From assembly GCA_029261925.1 (NCBI GenBank), contig JAJDAJ010000051.1:1-41441 (forward strand): a stretch of DNA of 41,441 bases, read 5' to 3'. The notes beneath the pieces were generated by a model. It ran no database searches. It saw only the letters and a list, made by a program, of their open reading frames with translations, and was not told the origin of the DNA. How positions within the stretch are numbered: position 1 is the stretch's first letter; each line of letters starts with the position of its first letter. Source of the DNA: Deltaproteobacteria bacterium. GTDB lineage: Bacteria > Myxococcota_A > UBA9160 > SZUA-336. Of the stretch, positions 26,822 to 37,047 are shown one piece after another. A program made the translations under genes and the position numbers.

Positions 26822-28412
26822 CCGACGCCCCGGGCTCCCGGGCCTCGGGCGCGAAGAGCGCCTCGCGCGCGCCGTCGATCGCTCCGGGCGCCAGCCGGTA
26901 GAAGGCCAGGCCCGCCAGCAGCAGCAGCATCACGCCGGCGGCGGCCCCGCCGCGGCGCCAGAAGGCGCGGCGCCGGCGCGCGCGCTCGGCGGGCAGCTCG
27001 ATCATGGGCACGGTCGCCAGCACCGGCAGGCCCAGCACCCGCTGCAGGTCGGCCACGGTGTGGAAGCTCGCGTCCATCAGCTCACGGACCACGGCCAGCG
27101 CCAGCCCGGTCATGGCACCCAGCGCCAGCCCGGCGACCAGCAGCAGCGGAATGTTCGGGCTCACGGGCGAGTCGGCGGGGACCGCCGACTCCACGATCCG
27201 GAAGGTCTCGCCCTTGTTCGACAGCTCGATCGAGCGCGCCATGTCGGTCTCGAGCTTCTTGCGCTGCAGCTCCGCGGCGCCCAGCGCCAGGTTCTCGTAG
27301 CTGCTCTCCATGTGCGCGAGCTCCGCGGCGCGGCGCGGCGTGTTCTCGATGCGCTGCTCGTACTCGGCGATGTCGGCCTTGAGCCGCTCGATCTCGCCGG
27401 CGTGCACCTGTGCCTGGACCTCGTAGCCGCGGAGCTCGTGGCGCAGCTTCACGACATCGGGGGAGGACGGGCCCGGGTCGTCGGCGTGGCTCTCGATCAC
27501 GACCTCGAGGGCTGCGACCTCCGCCCGGGTCCGGATCACCGACGGATGCTTCTCGGTCTTGCCCGTCGACAGCAGGTGGTTCAGGTGCAGCTCCAGGGCC
27601 TGCTTGCGCACCACCGGGTCCTGATCGGCGCTCCCGGTCGCGGCGCGAATCATGGCCTCGATCTCGCGGCGGATCTGGAGGACCTGCTCGCGCGCGGTCT
27701 CGAGCATGGCCTCGTTGGTCGCCAGCGCGACCTGGGACCGCTGCAGGTGCTCCCGGTTGAGCTGCAGCTGCTCGGGCAGCTCGCCCTGGAAGTTCTCCTT
27801 GTAGTCGGTGATCTCCTGACCGACCCGCTGGAGCTCCGCACGCGTCTTGTTCAGCTCCTGCGCGATGAACTCGCTCGCGCCCTCCGCCCGCTTGGAGCGC
27901 TGCTTGAGGTGGGCGGAGATGAAGTCGCGCGTGAGACGATTCGCGACACCCGAGGCCTCCTCGGGCACTGGCCAGCGGAAGGCGATGCGGAAGGAGTTCA
28001 GCTCGACGGGCTTGCGCGGATCGACGATCGCCGGCGGCAGCGGCTCGATGGCGATGCGCTCGCGCATGTTGTCCACCAGCTCCTCGCGGGACGCACCGTT
28101 GCCGCGGAACAGCTGGTAGTCGTCGATGATCGGACTGAGGCTGTCGCGGGCCAGGATCTCGACGCGCAGGTTCTCCCAGAGCTCCTCCGCGGTCGCCGTC
28201 ACCGTGGTGTGGGCGATCTCGTCGGGGATCTCCTCGCTCTCGGCGACGATCGTGGCGGCCGACTCGTACTCGCGGGGCAGGACCAGCACCGCGATCAGCG
28301 CCAGCACCAGACCGATCACGATCGGCGCCCCGAGCCAGACTGCGCGCCGCCGCGCAACCGCCAGCACGTCGCTCAGATTGAGGCCTTGTTCCTGAACCTC
28401 TTCCACTGCCAT
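26814..28412 (-). CDS. Wzc/GumC-like polysaccharide chain-length determinant
   Basis: A 532-residue inner-membrane protein of the Wzz/GumC family. The first membrane helix is at about 26-45 after a short cytoplasmic start, then comes a long periplasmic coiled-coil region to about 440, a second helix (about 440-465) and a third near 505-522. No kinase domain is fused; the kinase is encoded two genes downstream. The ATG at 28412 is preferred to upstream starts because GAGGT lies 5 bases before it. It sets polymer length and bridges to the outer-membrane exporter. It is the first gene after the sigma-54 promoter at 28519-28536, leaving a leader of about 95 bases. It resembles the PEP-CTERM system chain-length protein. 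Confidence 0.9.
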   Translation of the reverse strand: MAVEEVQEQGLNLSDVLAVARRRAVWLGAPIVIGLVLALIAVLVLPREYESAATIVAESEEIPDEIAHTTVTATAEELWENLRVEILARDSLSPIIDDYQLFRGNGASREELVDNMRERIAIEPLPPAIVDPRKPVELNSFRIAFRWPVPEEASGVANRLTRDFISAHLKQRSKRAEGASEFIAQELNKTRAELQRVGQEITDYKENFQGELPEQLQLNREHLQRSQVALATNEAMLETAREQVLQIRREIEAMIRAATGSADQDPVVRKQALELHLNHLLSTGKTEKHPSVIRTRAEVAALEVVIESHADDPGPSSPDVVKLRHELRGYEVQAQVHAGEIERLKADIAEYEQRIENTPRRAAELAHMESSYENLALGAAELQRKKLETDMARSIELSNKGETFRIVESAVPADSPVSPNIPLLLVAGLALGAMTGLALAVVRELMDASFHTVADLQRVLGLPVLATVPMIELPAERARRRRAFWRRGGAAAGVMLLLLAGLAFYRLAPGAIDGAREALFAPEAREPGASDV

Positions 28413-28518
28413 TGCTACCTCGTCTGCCCTGCCCGCGATCTCCCACGGGCGGCGGAAGTCGCCGTTTCTCGGGCCGAAAAGGCTCGCCAGGCGGACCGGC
28501 TCGACCCGGCCGCGGATC

Positions 28519-28536
28519 ATGCCACAAGCGTGCCAA
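28519..28536 (-). promoter_or_regulatory. Sigma-54 (-24/-12) promoter of the EPS export operon
   Basis: On the minus strand the sequence is TTGGCACGCTTGTGGCAT. It has the full -24 element TTGGCACG and an exact 10-base spacing from its GG to the -12 GC, with TGGC in place of TTGC. It points at the chain-length gene starting at 28412 and lies directly downstream of a sigma-54 response-regulator gene. Strict GG-N10-GC spacing with the full -24 box makes chance unlikely. Confidence 0.8.
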
Positions 28537-28621
28537 GGGCCGGACGGCGCCGCGCCGCCCCGTGGGGGGACTGCTCGATGAGACTACATCATGGGCAAGG
28601 ACGTCCAGCGCGAACTGCGGA

Positions 28622-28646
28622 TTTCGCGCCACGAAAGCGAAGCTTC
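28622..28646. promoter_or_regulatory. Candidate upstream activator site
   Basis: A 15-base inverted repeat TTTCG-CGCCA-CGAAA (28622-28636) is followed closely by the palindrome GAAGCTTC (28639-28646). They sit about 85-110 bases upstream of the sigma-54 promoter, the usual distance for enhancer-binding sites, and are less GC-rich than their surroundings. No direct evidence links them to a particular regulator. Confidence 0.4.
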
Positions 28647-28863
28647 CGCGGAGACCCTGCACACGCGTGGACGGGCTTCGCCGTGCGGGCCGGCCCGCCG
28701 CGGACCGGGGCCGGGCGCTGCCGCGGGGGGGCCCGCCGGGGCGGGCCGCGGAGACACTTGTGGCCATTTCCCTTCCACCCGCTGCCGGCGAGCTGCGGCC
28801 GGGCCGCGCACGACACCCCGGACGGGGCCGGGCGGAGGGGACGGGGGTCGGGTCGGGCGGCCC

Positions 28864-30294
28864 CTACTCGGCCAGCCCGCACTCCTTGATCTTCTGCAGG
28901 AGCGTCTTGTAGGAGACCTCGAGCAGCTGGGCCGCCTTCTTGCGGTTCCAGTTGGTCTGGTCCAGCACCCGCTTGATCACCTCGCGCTCGGCATCCCGGG
29001 CCGCCCTGCGGCCGATCTCCCGCAGCGGGATCGTGCCCCCGTCGGGGTCGAGCCCGTCCACCATCTGCTCGATCTCGCGGGTCGAGGGCGCCGAGGCGGC
29101 CGGCTCCGGGGTCCGGCTGGAGCCCGAGAGCTCGGCGGCGATCGTGCCCTCGTCCTGCAGCACCACGACGCGCTTGATCAGGTTCTCGAGCTCGCGCACG
29201 TTGCCCGGCCACGCATAGCCCACGAAGGCCCGCATCAGGCCGTCGGAGATGCCCGCGGGGTCGCGCCCGTACTGCTCGGAGTAGCGGCGCAGGAAGTATT
29301 CCGCGAGCACGGGAATCTCCTCGACGCGCTCTCGCAGCGGTGGGACCCAGACGTTCACCACGTTGATCCGGTAGTACAGGTCCTCGCGGAAGCTGCGGCG
29401 CGCGACCATCTCCTCGAGGTTGCGATTGGTCGCGCAGATCACGCGCACGTCCACCTGCACGTCCCGGTCGCCGCCCAGGCGCGAGAACTCGCCGTCCTGG
29501 AGCACCTGCAGCAGCTTGGCCTGGAGCTTGGGGCTCATCTCGCCGATCTCGTCGAGGAAGATCGTGCCGTCGCTCGCCACCTCGAACTTGCCGGCCTTGC
29601 GCGCCGAGGCGCCGGTGAACGCGCCGCGCTCGTAGCCGAACAGCTCGCTCTCGAGCAGCTCCTCGGGCAGGGCCGCGCAGTTGACCTTGACGAAGCGCTG
29701 GTCCCGGCGCGTCGAGAGCTCGTGCACCGTGCGCGAGACGACCTCCTTGCCGACGCCGCTCTCGCCGTGGATCAGCACCGTGACGTCGGCGTCGGCGACC
29801 TGCTCGAGCACCTCGTGCACGCGCTGCATGCTCTCGGAGACCCAGAGCGAGCCGCCGCGCTCGCGGCCCTCGACCTCGCGCAGGCGCTCGCGCAGATGCT
29901 GACTCTCGGCGCGCAGGTCCTCGGTCTGGAAGAGGCGCCCGAGAGCGATCTCGAGCTCCTCCTCCTCGAAGGGCTTGTTCAGATAGTCGGCGGCGCCCAG
30001 GTTCATGGCCTCGACGACGGTCCCGGCCTTGCCCACGACCGAGAGCATGATCACCGGCAGCGAGGCGTCGAGCGCCTTGATGCGCCGCAGTGTCTCGATC
30101 CCGTCCATCTGCGGCATCATGATGTCGCAGATGATCACGTCGGGCCGCGTCCCTCCCTCGAGCAGCGCCAGGGCGGCCGGTCCGTCGGCAGCGAGCAGCA
30201 CGTCGTAACCGCGGGTGGGCAGCAGGCTCTGCAGGTAGGTCCGGATCACCTCCGCGTCGTCGATCACCAGCACCTTGCGGCGCGTCGGTACCAT
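28864..30294 (-). CDS. NtrC-type sigma-54 response regulator, PrsR-like
   Basis: A 476-residue response regulator with a complete receiver: acidic pair Asp12-Asp13, phosphoacceptor Asp57 (ICDIMMP), Ser85 and Lys107 (NKPF). The AAA+ domain carries GESGVGKE and GAFTGA, and the C-terminus holds the Fis-type helix WNRKKAAQLLEVSYKTLL. The ATG at 30294 has GGAG 6 bases upstream. It follows the histidine kinase gene by 34 bases, so the two form a two-component pair, and it lies next to the sigma-54 promoter at 28519. It is the best candidate to activate the EPS export operon. It resembles the PEP-CTERM response-regulator family. Confidence 0.92.
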   Translation of the reverse strand: MVPTRRKVLVIDDAEVIRTYLQSLLPTRGYDVLLAADGPAALALLEGGTRPDVIICDIMMPQMDGIETLRRIKALDASLPVIMLSVVGKAGTVVEAMNLGAADYLNKPFEEEELEIALGRLFQTEDLRAESQHLRERLREVEGRERGGSLWVSESMQRVHEVLEQVADADVTVLIHGESGVGKEVVSRTVHELSTRRDQRFVKVNCAALPEELLESELFGYERGAFTGASARKAGKFEVASDGTIFLDEIGEMSPKLQAKLLQVLQDGEFSRLGGDRDVQVDVRVICATNRNLEEMVARRSFREDLYYRINVVNVWVPPLRERVEEIPVLAEYFLRRYSEQYGRDPAGISDGLMRAFVGYAWPGNVRELENLIKRVVVLQDEGTIAAELSGSSRTPEPAASAPSTREIEQMVDGLDPDGGTIPLREIGRRAARDAEREVIKRVLDQTNWNRKKAAQLLEVSYKTLLQKIKECGLAE

Positions 30295-30328
30295 GCGTGT
30301 CTCCGTCCTGGGCACCAGGTCTCCTCGT

Positions 30329-31384
30329 CTAGGCTTCCAGCGGCAGCAGCACGCGGAACAGCCCGCCCGCCGGGTCCGCAACCGCCTCGATGCTCCCACC
30401 GTGCACCTCGACGGCGCGCCGGCAGATCGCGAGCCCGAGGCCCGCTCCGCCGCCGCTCGCGCCGCGCACGAAGGGCTTGAACGCATCGGTCGCGAGCTGC
30501 TCGCTCAGGCCCGGGCCCTGGTCGCGCACGGCGACGCAGACGAAGGGCCGGTCCCCGGCGAGCTGCGCGACGCTGGTCTGGATCCACACCGTGCTCGCGG
30601 CGGGCGCGAAGCGGCAGCAGTTCGACAGCAGGTTCGTGAAGACGGCCTCGAGGCGCGCGGCATCGGCGCGTACGCGGTCCTCGTCGGCATCGAGCTCCAG
30701 CCGGACCTCGATGCGCGCGGCCTGCAGCAGCGGTGCGATCGAGGCCAGCGCGCGCTCGATCAGCGCGTGCAGGGCCAGCGGCTTGCTCTCCAGCGGCAGC
30801 TCGTCGGCACCGTCGCGGGCGAGCGCCATCAGGTTGCGCAGCAGCTCGGTGCTGCGCTCGAGCGCGCCCAGCGCCGCGTTCACGTGCCGGGCCTGCCCGC
30901 CGGTCAGCGGTGCCGCCGGGTCGTCGAGCAGCAGGCGCAGGTAGCCCCGCACCACCGTGTGCACCGTGGCGAGCTCGTGCTCGACCATGGCCACGGCCTC
31001 GCGCTGGAGCGGCTGCGCCGGGTCCGCGGGGGCAACCGGCCCCGCGAGCTGCCCGACCTGCTCCTCGAGGTCGCGCTCGCGGGAGCGATCCACCACCAGG
31101 AAGATCTCATCGGTGACCTGACGGATCGACACGGGGCGCAGGCGCCCGTCGGCCGTGCGGGCCCGGGCGACCTCGGTGGACTCGAGCTCGAGGGGGCCGC
31201 CCCAGGCGTCCACGAAGAGCTCCGTGGCCGGGCGACCGAGCAGGTCGCCCCGCCCCAGCAGGCCGCGCAGAGCGGTGTTCGCCTCGACCACCCGCCCCTC
31301 CCGCACCCGCAGGACCCCCTCCTCGAGGGCCCCCAGGAGGCTGCGGTGGGCGAGTCCCTGGCCCGGCCGGCGTGGCTCCGTCAT
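30329..31384 (-). CDS. Soluble PAS-domain sensor histidine kinase
   Basis: A 351-residue histidine kinase without membrane helices. Residues 15-105 look like a PAS domain (EEGVLRVREGRVVEANTAL). The dimerisation domain has His136 in VEHELAT as the probable phosphorylation site. The ATP-binding domain shows the N-box NLLSNCCRFAP, the G1 box RDQGPGLS and the G2 box GAGLGLAICRRAVEVHGG. The ATG at 31384 is chosen because upstream codons are not conserved-looking. It precedes the NtrC-type regulator gene. The membrane-bound PrsK kinase of typical PEP-CTERM loci is larger and different, so this partner senses a cytoplasmic signal. The ligand is unknown. Confidence 0.9.
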   Translation of the reverse strand: MTEPRRPGQGLAHRSLLGALEEGVLRVREGRVVEANTALRGLLGRGDLLGRPATELFVDAWGGPLELESTEVARARTADGRLRPVSIRQVTDEIFLVVDRSRERDLEEQVGQLAGPVAPADPAQPLQREAVAMVEHELATVHTVVRGYLRLLLDDPAAPLTGGQARHVNAALGALERSTELLRNLMALARDGADELPLESKPLALHALIERALASIAPLLQAARIEVRLELDADEDRVRADAARLEAVFTNLLSNCCRFAPAASTVWIQTSVAQLAGDRPFVCVAVRDQGPGLSEQLATDAFKPFVRGASGGGAGLGLAICRRAVEVHGGSIEAVADPAGGLFRVLLPLEA

Positions 31385-31386
31385 GA

Positions 31387-33507
<2,121 letters not shown>

Positions 33508-33524
33508 GCGGCCGCTCGGGCCGC
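33508..33524. terminator. Hairpin at ligA / rsmI convergent junction
   Basis: GCGGCC, a 5-base loop and GGCCGC form a 6-bp stem that starts at the base after the ligA TAG. There is no T-tract; a bidirectional, Rho-assisted terminator is plausible. Confidence 0.4.
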
Positions 33525-33537
33525 GCCCGCGCCCGCG

Positions 33538-34383
33538 CTACGCGCGGCGCGCGTGGACGCGCGCGTAGGCGTCGCTGCGCGCGAGGCCGGTCTCCCCGGC
33601 GAGCAGGCGCGCGGCGTCGCGGGCGCTGTGGCCCGCGGCGAGCAGGGCGTCGATGCGCGCGTCGAGTGCGGCGTCGTCGACATCGCCGTCCCCCGCGGCG
33701 TCTCCGGGCGGGCCATCGATCACCAGCGTGACCTCGCCCTTCTCGGTCTCGAGGTGCAGCTGGCCGAGCACGCCGCGGACGACGCTCTCGTGGCGCTTGG
33801 TCAGCTCGCGGCAGATCGCGGCACGACGCGCTCCTGCGACCGCGTGCAGGTCAGCCAGGGTCGCGTTGACGCGCCCGGGCGCCTCGTAGAGCACGATGGC
33901 CCCCGGGAACGCCGCGAGCTGATCCAGCCGCTCGCGACGTTCGCGCCCCTTGCGGGGCAGGAAGCCGAAGAAGGCGAACGGGTGCACCGGCAGGCCGCTG
34001 GCGACCAGCGCGGCGGTCACCGCCGAGGGCCCGGGCACGGGCACGACCTCGAGGCCGGCGTCGATCGCCGCGCGCACGAGTCTCGCGCCCGGATCGGACA
34101 CCAGCGGCGTACCGGCGTCGCTGACCAGCGCGATCGACTCGCCGCGCTCGAGGCGCTCGAGCAGCCCGTCGATCCGCCGCGCCTCGTTGTGCGCGTGCAG
34201 CGACAGGCGCGGCGTGTCGATCTCGAAGCGCGTGCAGAGCCTCGCGGTCTGGCGGGTGTCCTCGCAGGCGATCAGGGCCACCTCCTGCGCCAGCACGCGC
34301 ACGGCACGCGGTGCGAGGTCCTCGAGGTTGCCGATGGGCGTGGCGACGACGTAGACGCGACCCCGGGCGTCGGTTACGGTCAT
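33538..34383 (-). CDS. rsmI: 16S rRNA 2'-O-methyltransferase RsmI
   Basis: A 281-residue SAM-dependent tetrapyrrole-methylase-fold enzyme that methylates C1402 of 16S rRNA. Family signatures are VVATPIGNLEDLAPRAV at 12-28, CEDTRQTARL near 40, LVSDAGTPLVSDPG near 85-98, PGPSAVTAALVASGLP near 117, and FGFLPRKGRERR. The ATG at 34383 follows a G-rich ribosome-binding region and puts the first signature at the normal place. It is divergent from the YraN-like gene, with 55 bases between the starts, and in many bacteria rsmI and yraN are neighbours. Confidence 0.95.
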   Translation of the reverse strand: MTVTDARGRVYVVATPIGNLEDLAPRAVRVLAQEVALIACEDTRQTARLCTRFEIDTPRLSLHAHNEARRIDGLLERLERGESIALVSDAGTPLVSDPGARLVRAAIDAGLEVVPVPGPSAVTAALVASGLPVHPFAFFGFLPRKGRERRERLDQLAAFPGAIVLYEAPGRVNATLADLHAVAGARRAAICRELTKRHESVVRGVLGQLHLETEKGEVTLVIDGPPGDAAGDGDVDDAALDARIDALLAAGHSARDAARLLAGETGLARSDAYARVHARRA

Positions 34384-34438
34384 CTCGCTCACCCCCTGCC
34401 GCCGGCAGCGCCGGCGACGGTCCCGCGCCGGAGACCCG

Positions 34439-34834
34439 ATGCCACACCGCCCCGGGGGCGGGCCCGCGACGCGACGCGCGCTCGGACGCCGCGGCGAGCG
34501 ACTCGCCGAGCGGCACCTGCGCGCGCGCGGCCTGCGGATCGTAGCCCGCAACGTGCACCTCCGTCACGCCGAGATCGATCTGGTGGCGCTGGACCGGGAC
34601 GCGCTGTGCATCGTCGAGGTGAGGCTGCGCAGCGGCCGCGGCTTCGGCGGTGCGGCCGAGTCGGTCGATACGCGCAAGCGGCGTCGCCTGGCGGGCGCGG
34701 CGCGGGAGCTGCTCGCACGGGACGACCTGCCGCGCTTCGCGCGCGTGCGCTTCGACGTGGTCGCCATCGACGCCTCGGTCGAGCCCCCGCGGATCGAGCA
34801 CCTGCGCGACGCATTCGCGCTCGACCAGATCTGA
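34439..34834 (+). CDS. YraN family (UPF0102) nuclease-like protein
   Basis: A 131-residue restriction-endonuclease-fold protein of the YraN family. The characteristic layout is visible: GRRGERLAERHL near 16-27, ARN near 37, then HAEIDLVALD and CIVEVRLRS. In most family members the last motif is EVK with a catalytic-type lysine; here it is EVR, so nuclease activity may be altered. The EID aspartate and EV glutamate are kept. The cellular role of YraN proteins is poorly defined. The ATG at 34439 is the only good start before the conserved region. Confidence 0.88.
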   Translation: MPHRPGGGPATRRALGRRGERLAERHLRARGLRIVARNVHLRHAEIDLVALDRDALCIVEVRLRSGRGFGGAAESVDTRKRRRLAGAARELLARDDLPRFARVRFDVVAIDASVEPPRIEHLRDAFALDQI

Positions 34835-34836
34835 GC

Positions 34837-34877
34837 GCGCGATCGCAGCTGCGGGCAGGCCCGCGCGCCGATCGCGC
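34837..34877. terminator. Compound hairpin at YraN / YhaN-like convergent junction
   Basis: An outer 9-bp stem (GCGCGATCG with CGATCGCGC) encloses an inner perfect 6-bp stem (GCGGGC-AG-GCCCGC). It fills the 50-base gap between two converging genes and could terminate both transcripts. There is no T-tract. Confidence 0.5.
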
Positions 34878-34884
34878 CCCGGGC

Positions 34885-36660
34885 TCAGGCGTCGAGGCGC
34901 AGCGTGCGGTCGGCGTGCGCGGCCCACGCAGGGTCGGGCGCGCCGACGCGCAGCACCTGGATCACGCTGGCAAGCCGGCCGAGGACGCGGGCCAGGACCC
35001 GGGCGCGCGCCGGGGTCGCCGCGGCGTCCGGCCCGACGATCAGCGGCACGCGGCGGTCGTCGCCCAGGCGCTCGAGCAGGGCGAGCTGGAAGGCCAGGGC
35101 CACGCTCTCGCGCAGCGTCGCGGGGATCGAGGCCCAGGCCTCGGCCTCGCTCCCGGGACCGCGCAGCAGCCAGCCCTCGCCCGGCCGGTGACGTGCGTGC
35201 GTGTAGCGCCCGTCCGTCAGGGCGCGCAGGTACAGCGGCAGCGAGCCTCCCAGGCGGCCGCGGACCTCCGCCTCACCCAGGCCCGTGCAGCGGCCGGCAG
35301 CCGCCACCAGATCGTCGGGCTCGGCGGCCGGGAGCGGCGCCCGCGCCGGGATCGCGGCGGGCGCGGGCTGCTCGCGGGCCAGGCGCGCCAGGACCGCGCC
35401 GAGCTCGCGCTCCAGCTCCGCGACCCGCGCCGCGGGATCGGGCGCGGCCAGGCTGGCCTCGAGCTCGGCGAGCTCGTCCGCGGACTCCGCGCCGAAGGCG
35501 GCCCGGGCCTCGGCCGCGGCCTCCTCGAGCTGCTTGGCGCGCTCGATCCCCGCCTCCCAGCTCTCGACGGCGGCTCGAAGCTCCTCGACCTCGGCCAGCT
35601 CCAGGGCCTCCATGGCGACGCGCACCGCGGAGGTCTCGGAGTCGAAGCGCTGCTCGCAGGTGCGATCGCGCAGGCGCAGCGCGCCCAGGATCGCCTCGAC
35701 GCGGCCCAGGCGCCGGCGTGCGCCGCGCGCGCGCACCCAGGCGGTGCCCAGCATGCCGGCACCCACCGCCGTGGCGCCCGCCCCCGCGGGGTGCACGAGC
35801 ACCGCGACGCCCGCGCCGGCCACGGCCAGCGCCGTGCCCAGCAGCGACGGAACGGTGAAGCGACCCGGTGCGTTGCGCAGCCGGGCGCGCTCCGTGAGCA
35901 GACCACGGCGCTCCTTCTCGGTCTCGTGGCGCTCCGCCTCGCGCGCCGCGAGCGCCTCATGGAACGCCGCGATGCGCGCGTCCAGTCCCTCGCGAAGCTC
36001 GCCGAGCGCCGCGCAGGCCTCGACCCCGGCGCTTGCCCTCGCCGCCTCCCGCCCGGCGGCGTCGGCCGCCTCGCGCGCGGCCCGCAGCTGCCCGGCGCGG
36101 GCGGCGGCCGCCGACCGCGCGCTGCACGCGGCGTGCGCTCGCTCGAGCTCGATCTCCAGGCGGCGGCGAGCGGCGAGCGGCTCGTCACCCTGGCCCGGGA
36201 GCTCCGAGACCTCGGTCGGCAGGGTGTCCTCCTCGGGCAGCGCAGGCAGGCCGCTCAGGCCCAGCGTGTGCAGCGCGCGGAAGTCGGCCCGTTCCAGCGG
36301 GCAGAAGTCGCGGAAGCAGCCGGCGATCTCGGCGGGCAGCGAGGTCAGGGGCCGGTAGCCGCGCGTCGCCGCGTCCCAGCGGCCCAGGTTCATGCGCTGC
36401 CGCCCGGCATCGATGACCAGCAGGTAGGACTCGCCGCCGACGGCCAGCGACAGGACCGCCCGCGCGCCGGTATCCGCCGTGTGCAGGTCGACCCAGTGGA
36501 AGGCGTCCTCCGGGTACAGGAGCGAACAGAGCAGAGAGGCGAGCTCATGCGCGCCAGCAGCGTCGCGGGTCTCCAGCGAGGTGAACCCCGACTCGAAATC
36601 GAGCTGGTGCTCGCCCGCGGGTCGTGTGAATCCGCGGAGCTGCAGTCCGCGAATCCTCAC
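34885..36660 (-). CDS. YhaN/SMC-like coiled-coil protein with two membrane helices and degenerate ATPase motifs
   Basis: A 591-residue protein. The N-terminus (MRIRGLQLRGF, then a conserved-looking GFTSL segment) and the C-terminus (a block near 505-570 with LRESVALAFQLALLERL then VPLIVGPD and VIQVL) follow the layout of YhaN/RecF-type ABC ATPases. However, the P-loop position (about 28-40) lacks Gly-Lys-Ser/Thr, the signature position (about 505-520) lacks its Ser-Gly-Gly core, and the Walker B position has GPD instead of an acidic pair. Coiled-coil regions lie at about 160-265 and 345-430, separated by two hydrophobic helices at about 270-289 and 292-310, as in membrane-attached YhaN. The start is GTG at 36660, 9 bases after the rplS stop. 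It is probably a non-hydrolysing structural relative; the function is unknown. Confidence 0.7.
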   Translation of the reverse strand: MRIRGLQLRGFTRPAGEHQLDFESGFTSLETRDAAGAHELASLLCSLLYPEDAFHWVDLHTADTGARAVLSLAVGGESYLLVIDAGRQRMNLGRWDAATRGYRPLTSLPAEIAGCFRDFCPLERADFRALHTLGLSGLPALPEEDTLPTEVSELPGQGDEPLAARRRLEIELERAHAACSARSAAAARAGQLRAAREAADAAGREAARASAGVEACAALGELREGLDARIAAFHEALAAREAERHETEKERRGLLTERARLRNAPGRFTVPSLLGTALAVAGAGVAVLVHPAGAGATAVGAGMLGTAWVRARGARRRLGRVEAILGALRLRDRTCEQRFDSETSAVRVAMEALELAEVEELRAAVESWEAGIERAKQLEEAAAEARAAFGAESADELAELEASLAAPDPAARVAELERELGAVLARLAREQPAPAAIPARAPLPAAEPDDLVAAAGRCTGLGEAEVRGRLGGSLPLYLRALTDGRYTHARHRPGEGWLLRGPGSEAEAWASIPATLRESVALAFQLALLERLGDDRRVPLIVGPDAAATPARARVLARVLGRLASVIQVLRVGAPDPAWAAHADRTLRLDA

Positions 36661-36669
36661 TCGCCCCCC

Positions 36670-37047
36670 CTAAGCGCCCTCGCGCTCCTTCTTTCCGAAG
36701 TCCTGACGATCACGGATGCGCGCCTTCTTGCCCGTGCGATCACGCAGGTAGAAAAGCTTCGATCGGCGCACCCGACCCCGCGCCTTGACCTCGATCCGCG
36801 CGATCATCGGCGAGTGCAGGGGGAAAACCCGCTCCACCCCGACACCCGACGACATCTTGCGAACCGTGAACGTCGAGCGGATGCCGTCGCGATGGACCTG
36901 GATCACGGCGCCCTGGAAGACCTGGATGCGCTCCTTCTCGCCTTCCTGGATGCGGACGTGAACGCCCACCGTGTCGCCCGGCCGGAAGTCCGGGTGATCG
37001 GCGCGCAGGTCGCTAGCGGCGTTCGTCAGTGCGTCGAGCTCGTTCAT
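36670..37047 (-). CDS. rplS: 50S ribosomal protein L19
   Basis: A 125-residue ribosomal protein with the L19 pattern: [14 protein letters not shown] near 20-33, [32 protein letters not shown] near 60-80 and [18 protein letters not shown]. The ATG at 37047 is preferred despite a 35-base overlap with trmD, because the N-terminal residues MNELDAL match the family and GGGAG lies 7 bases upstream. It sits in the conserved rpsP-rimM-trmD-rplS operon. Confidence 0.97.
   Translation of the reverse strand: MNELDALTNAASDLRADHPDFRPGDTVGVHVRIQEGEKERIQVFQGAVIQVHRDGIRSTFTVRKMSSGVGVERVFPLHSPMIARIEVKARGRVRRSKLFYLRDRTGKKARIRDRQDFGKKEREGA

Larger units (their letters stand above)
28413..28863. other. 451-base intergenic region upstream of the chain-length gene
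   Basis: No convincing gene is present. The region holds the sigma-54 promoter at 28519-28536, palindromes at 28622-28646 that may bind an activator, and very GC-rich self-complementary sequence at 28685-28747, including a perfect 14-bp palindrome at 28685-28698 and an 8-bp-arm inverted repeat at 28730-28747. The last group lies downstream of the response-regulator gene ending at 28864 and may separate the two transcripts. Confidence 0.6.

Noticed and set aside
28413..28507. Riboswitch in the leader of the chain-length gene, for example a c-di-GMP type
   Set aside because: The leader lacks the conserved core sequences of the c-di-GMP riboswitch classes and shows no convincing paired architecture.
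28591..28863. Plus-strand frame starting ATGGGCAAGGACG in the EPS intergenic region
   Set aside because: It continues into the antisense of the regulator gene and its product is low-complexity Gly/Pro/Arg; no ribosome-binding site is visible.
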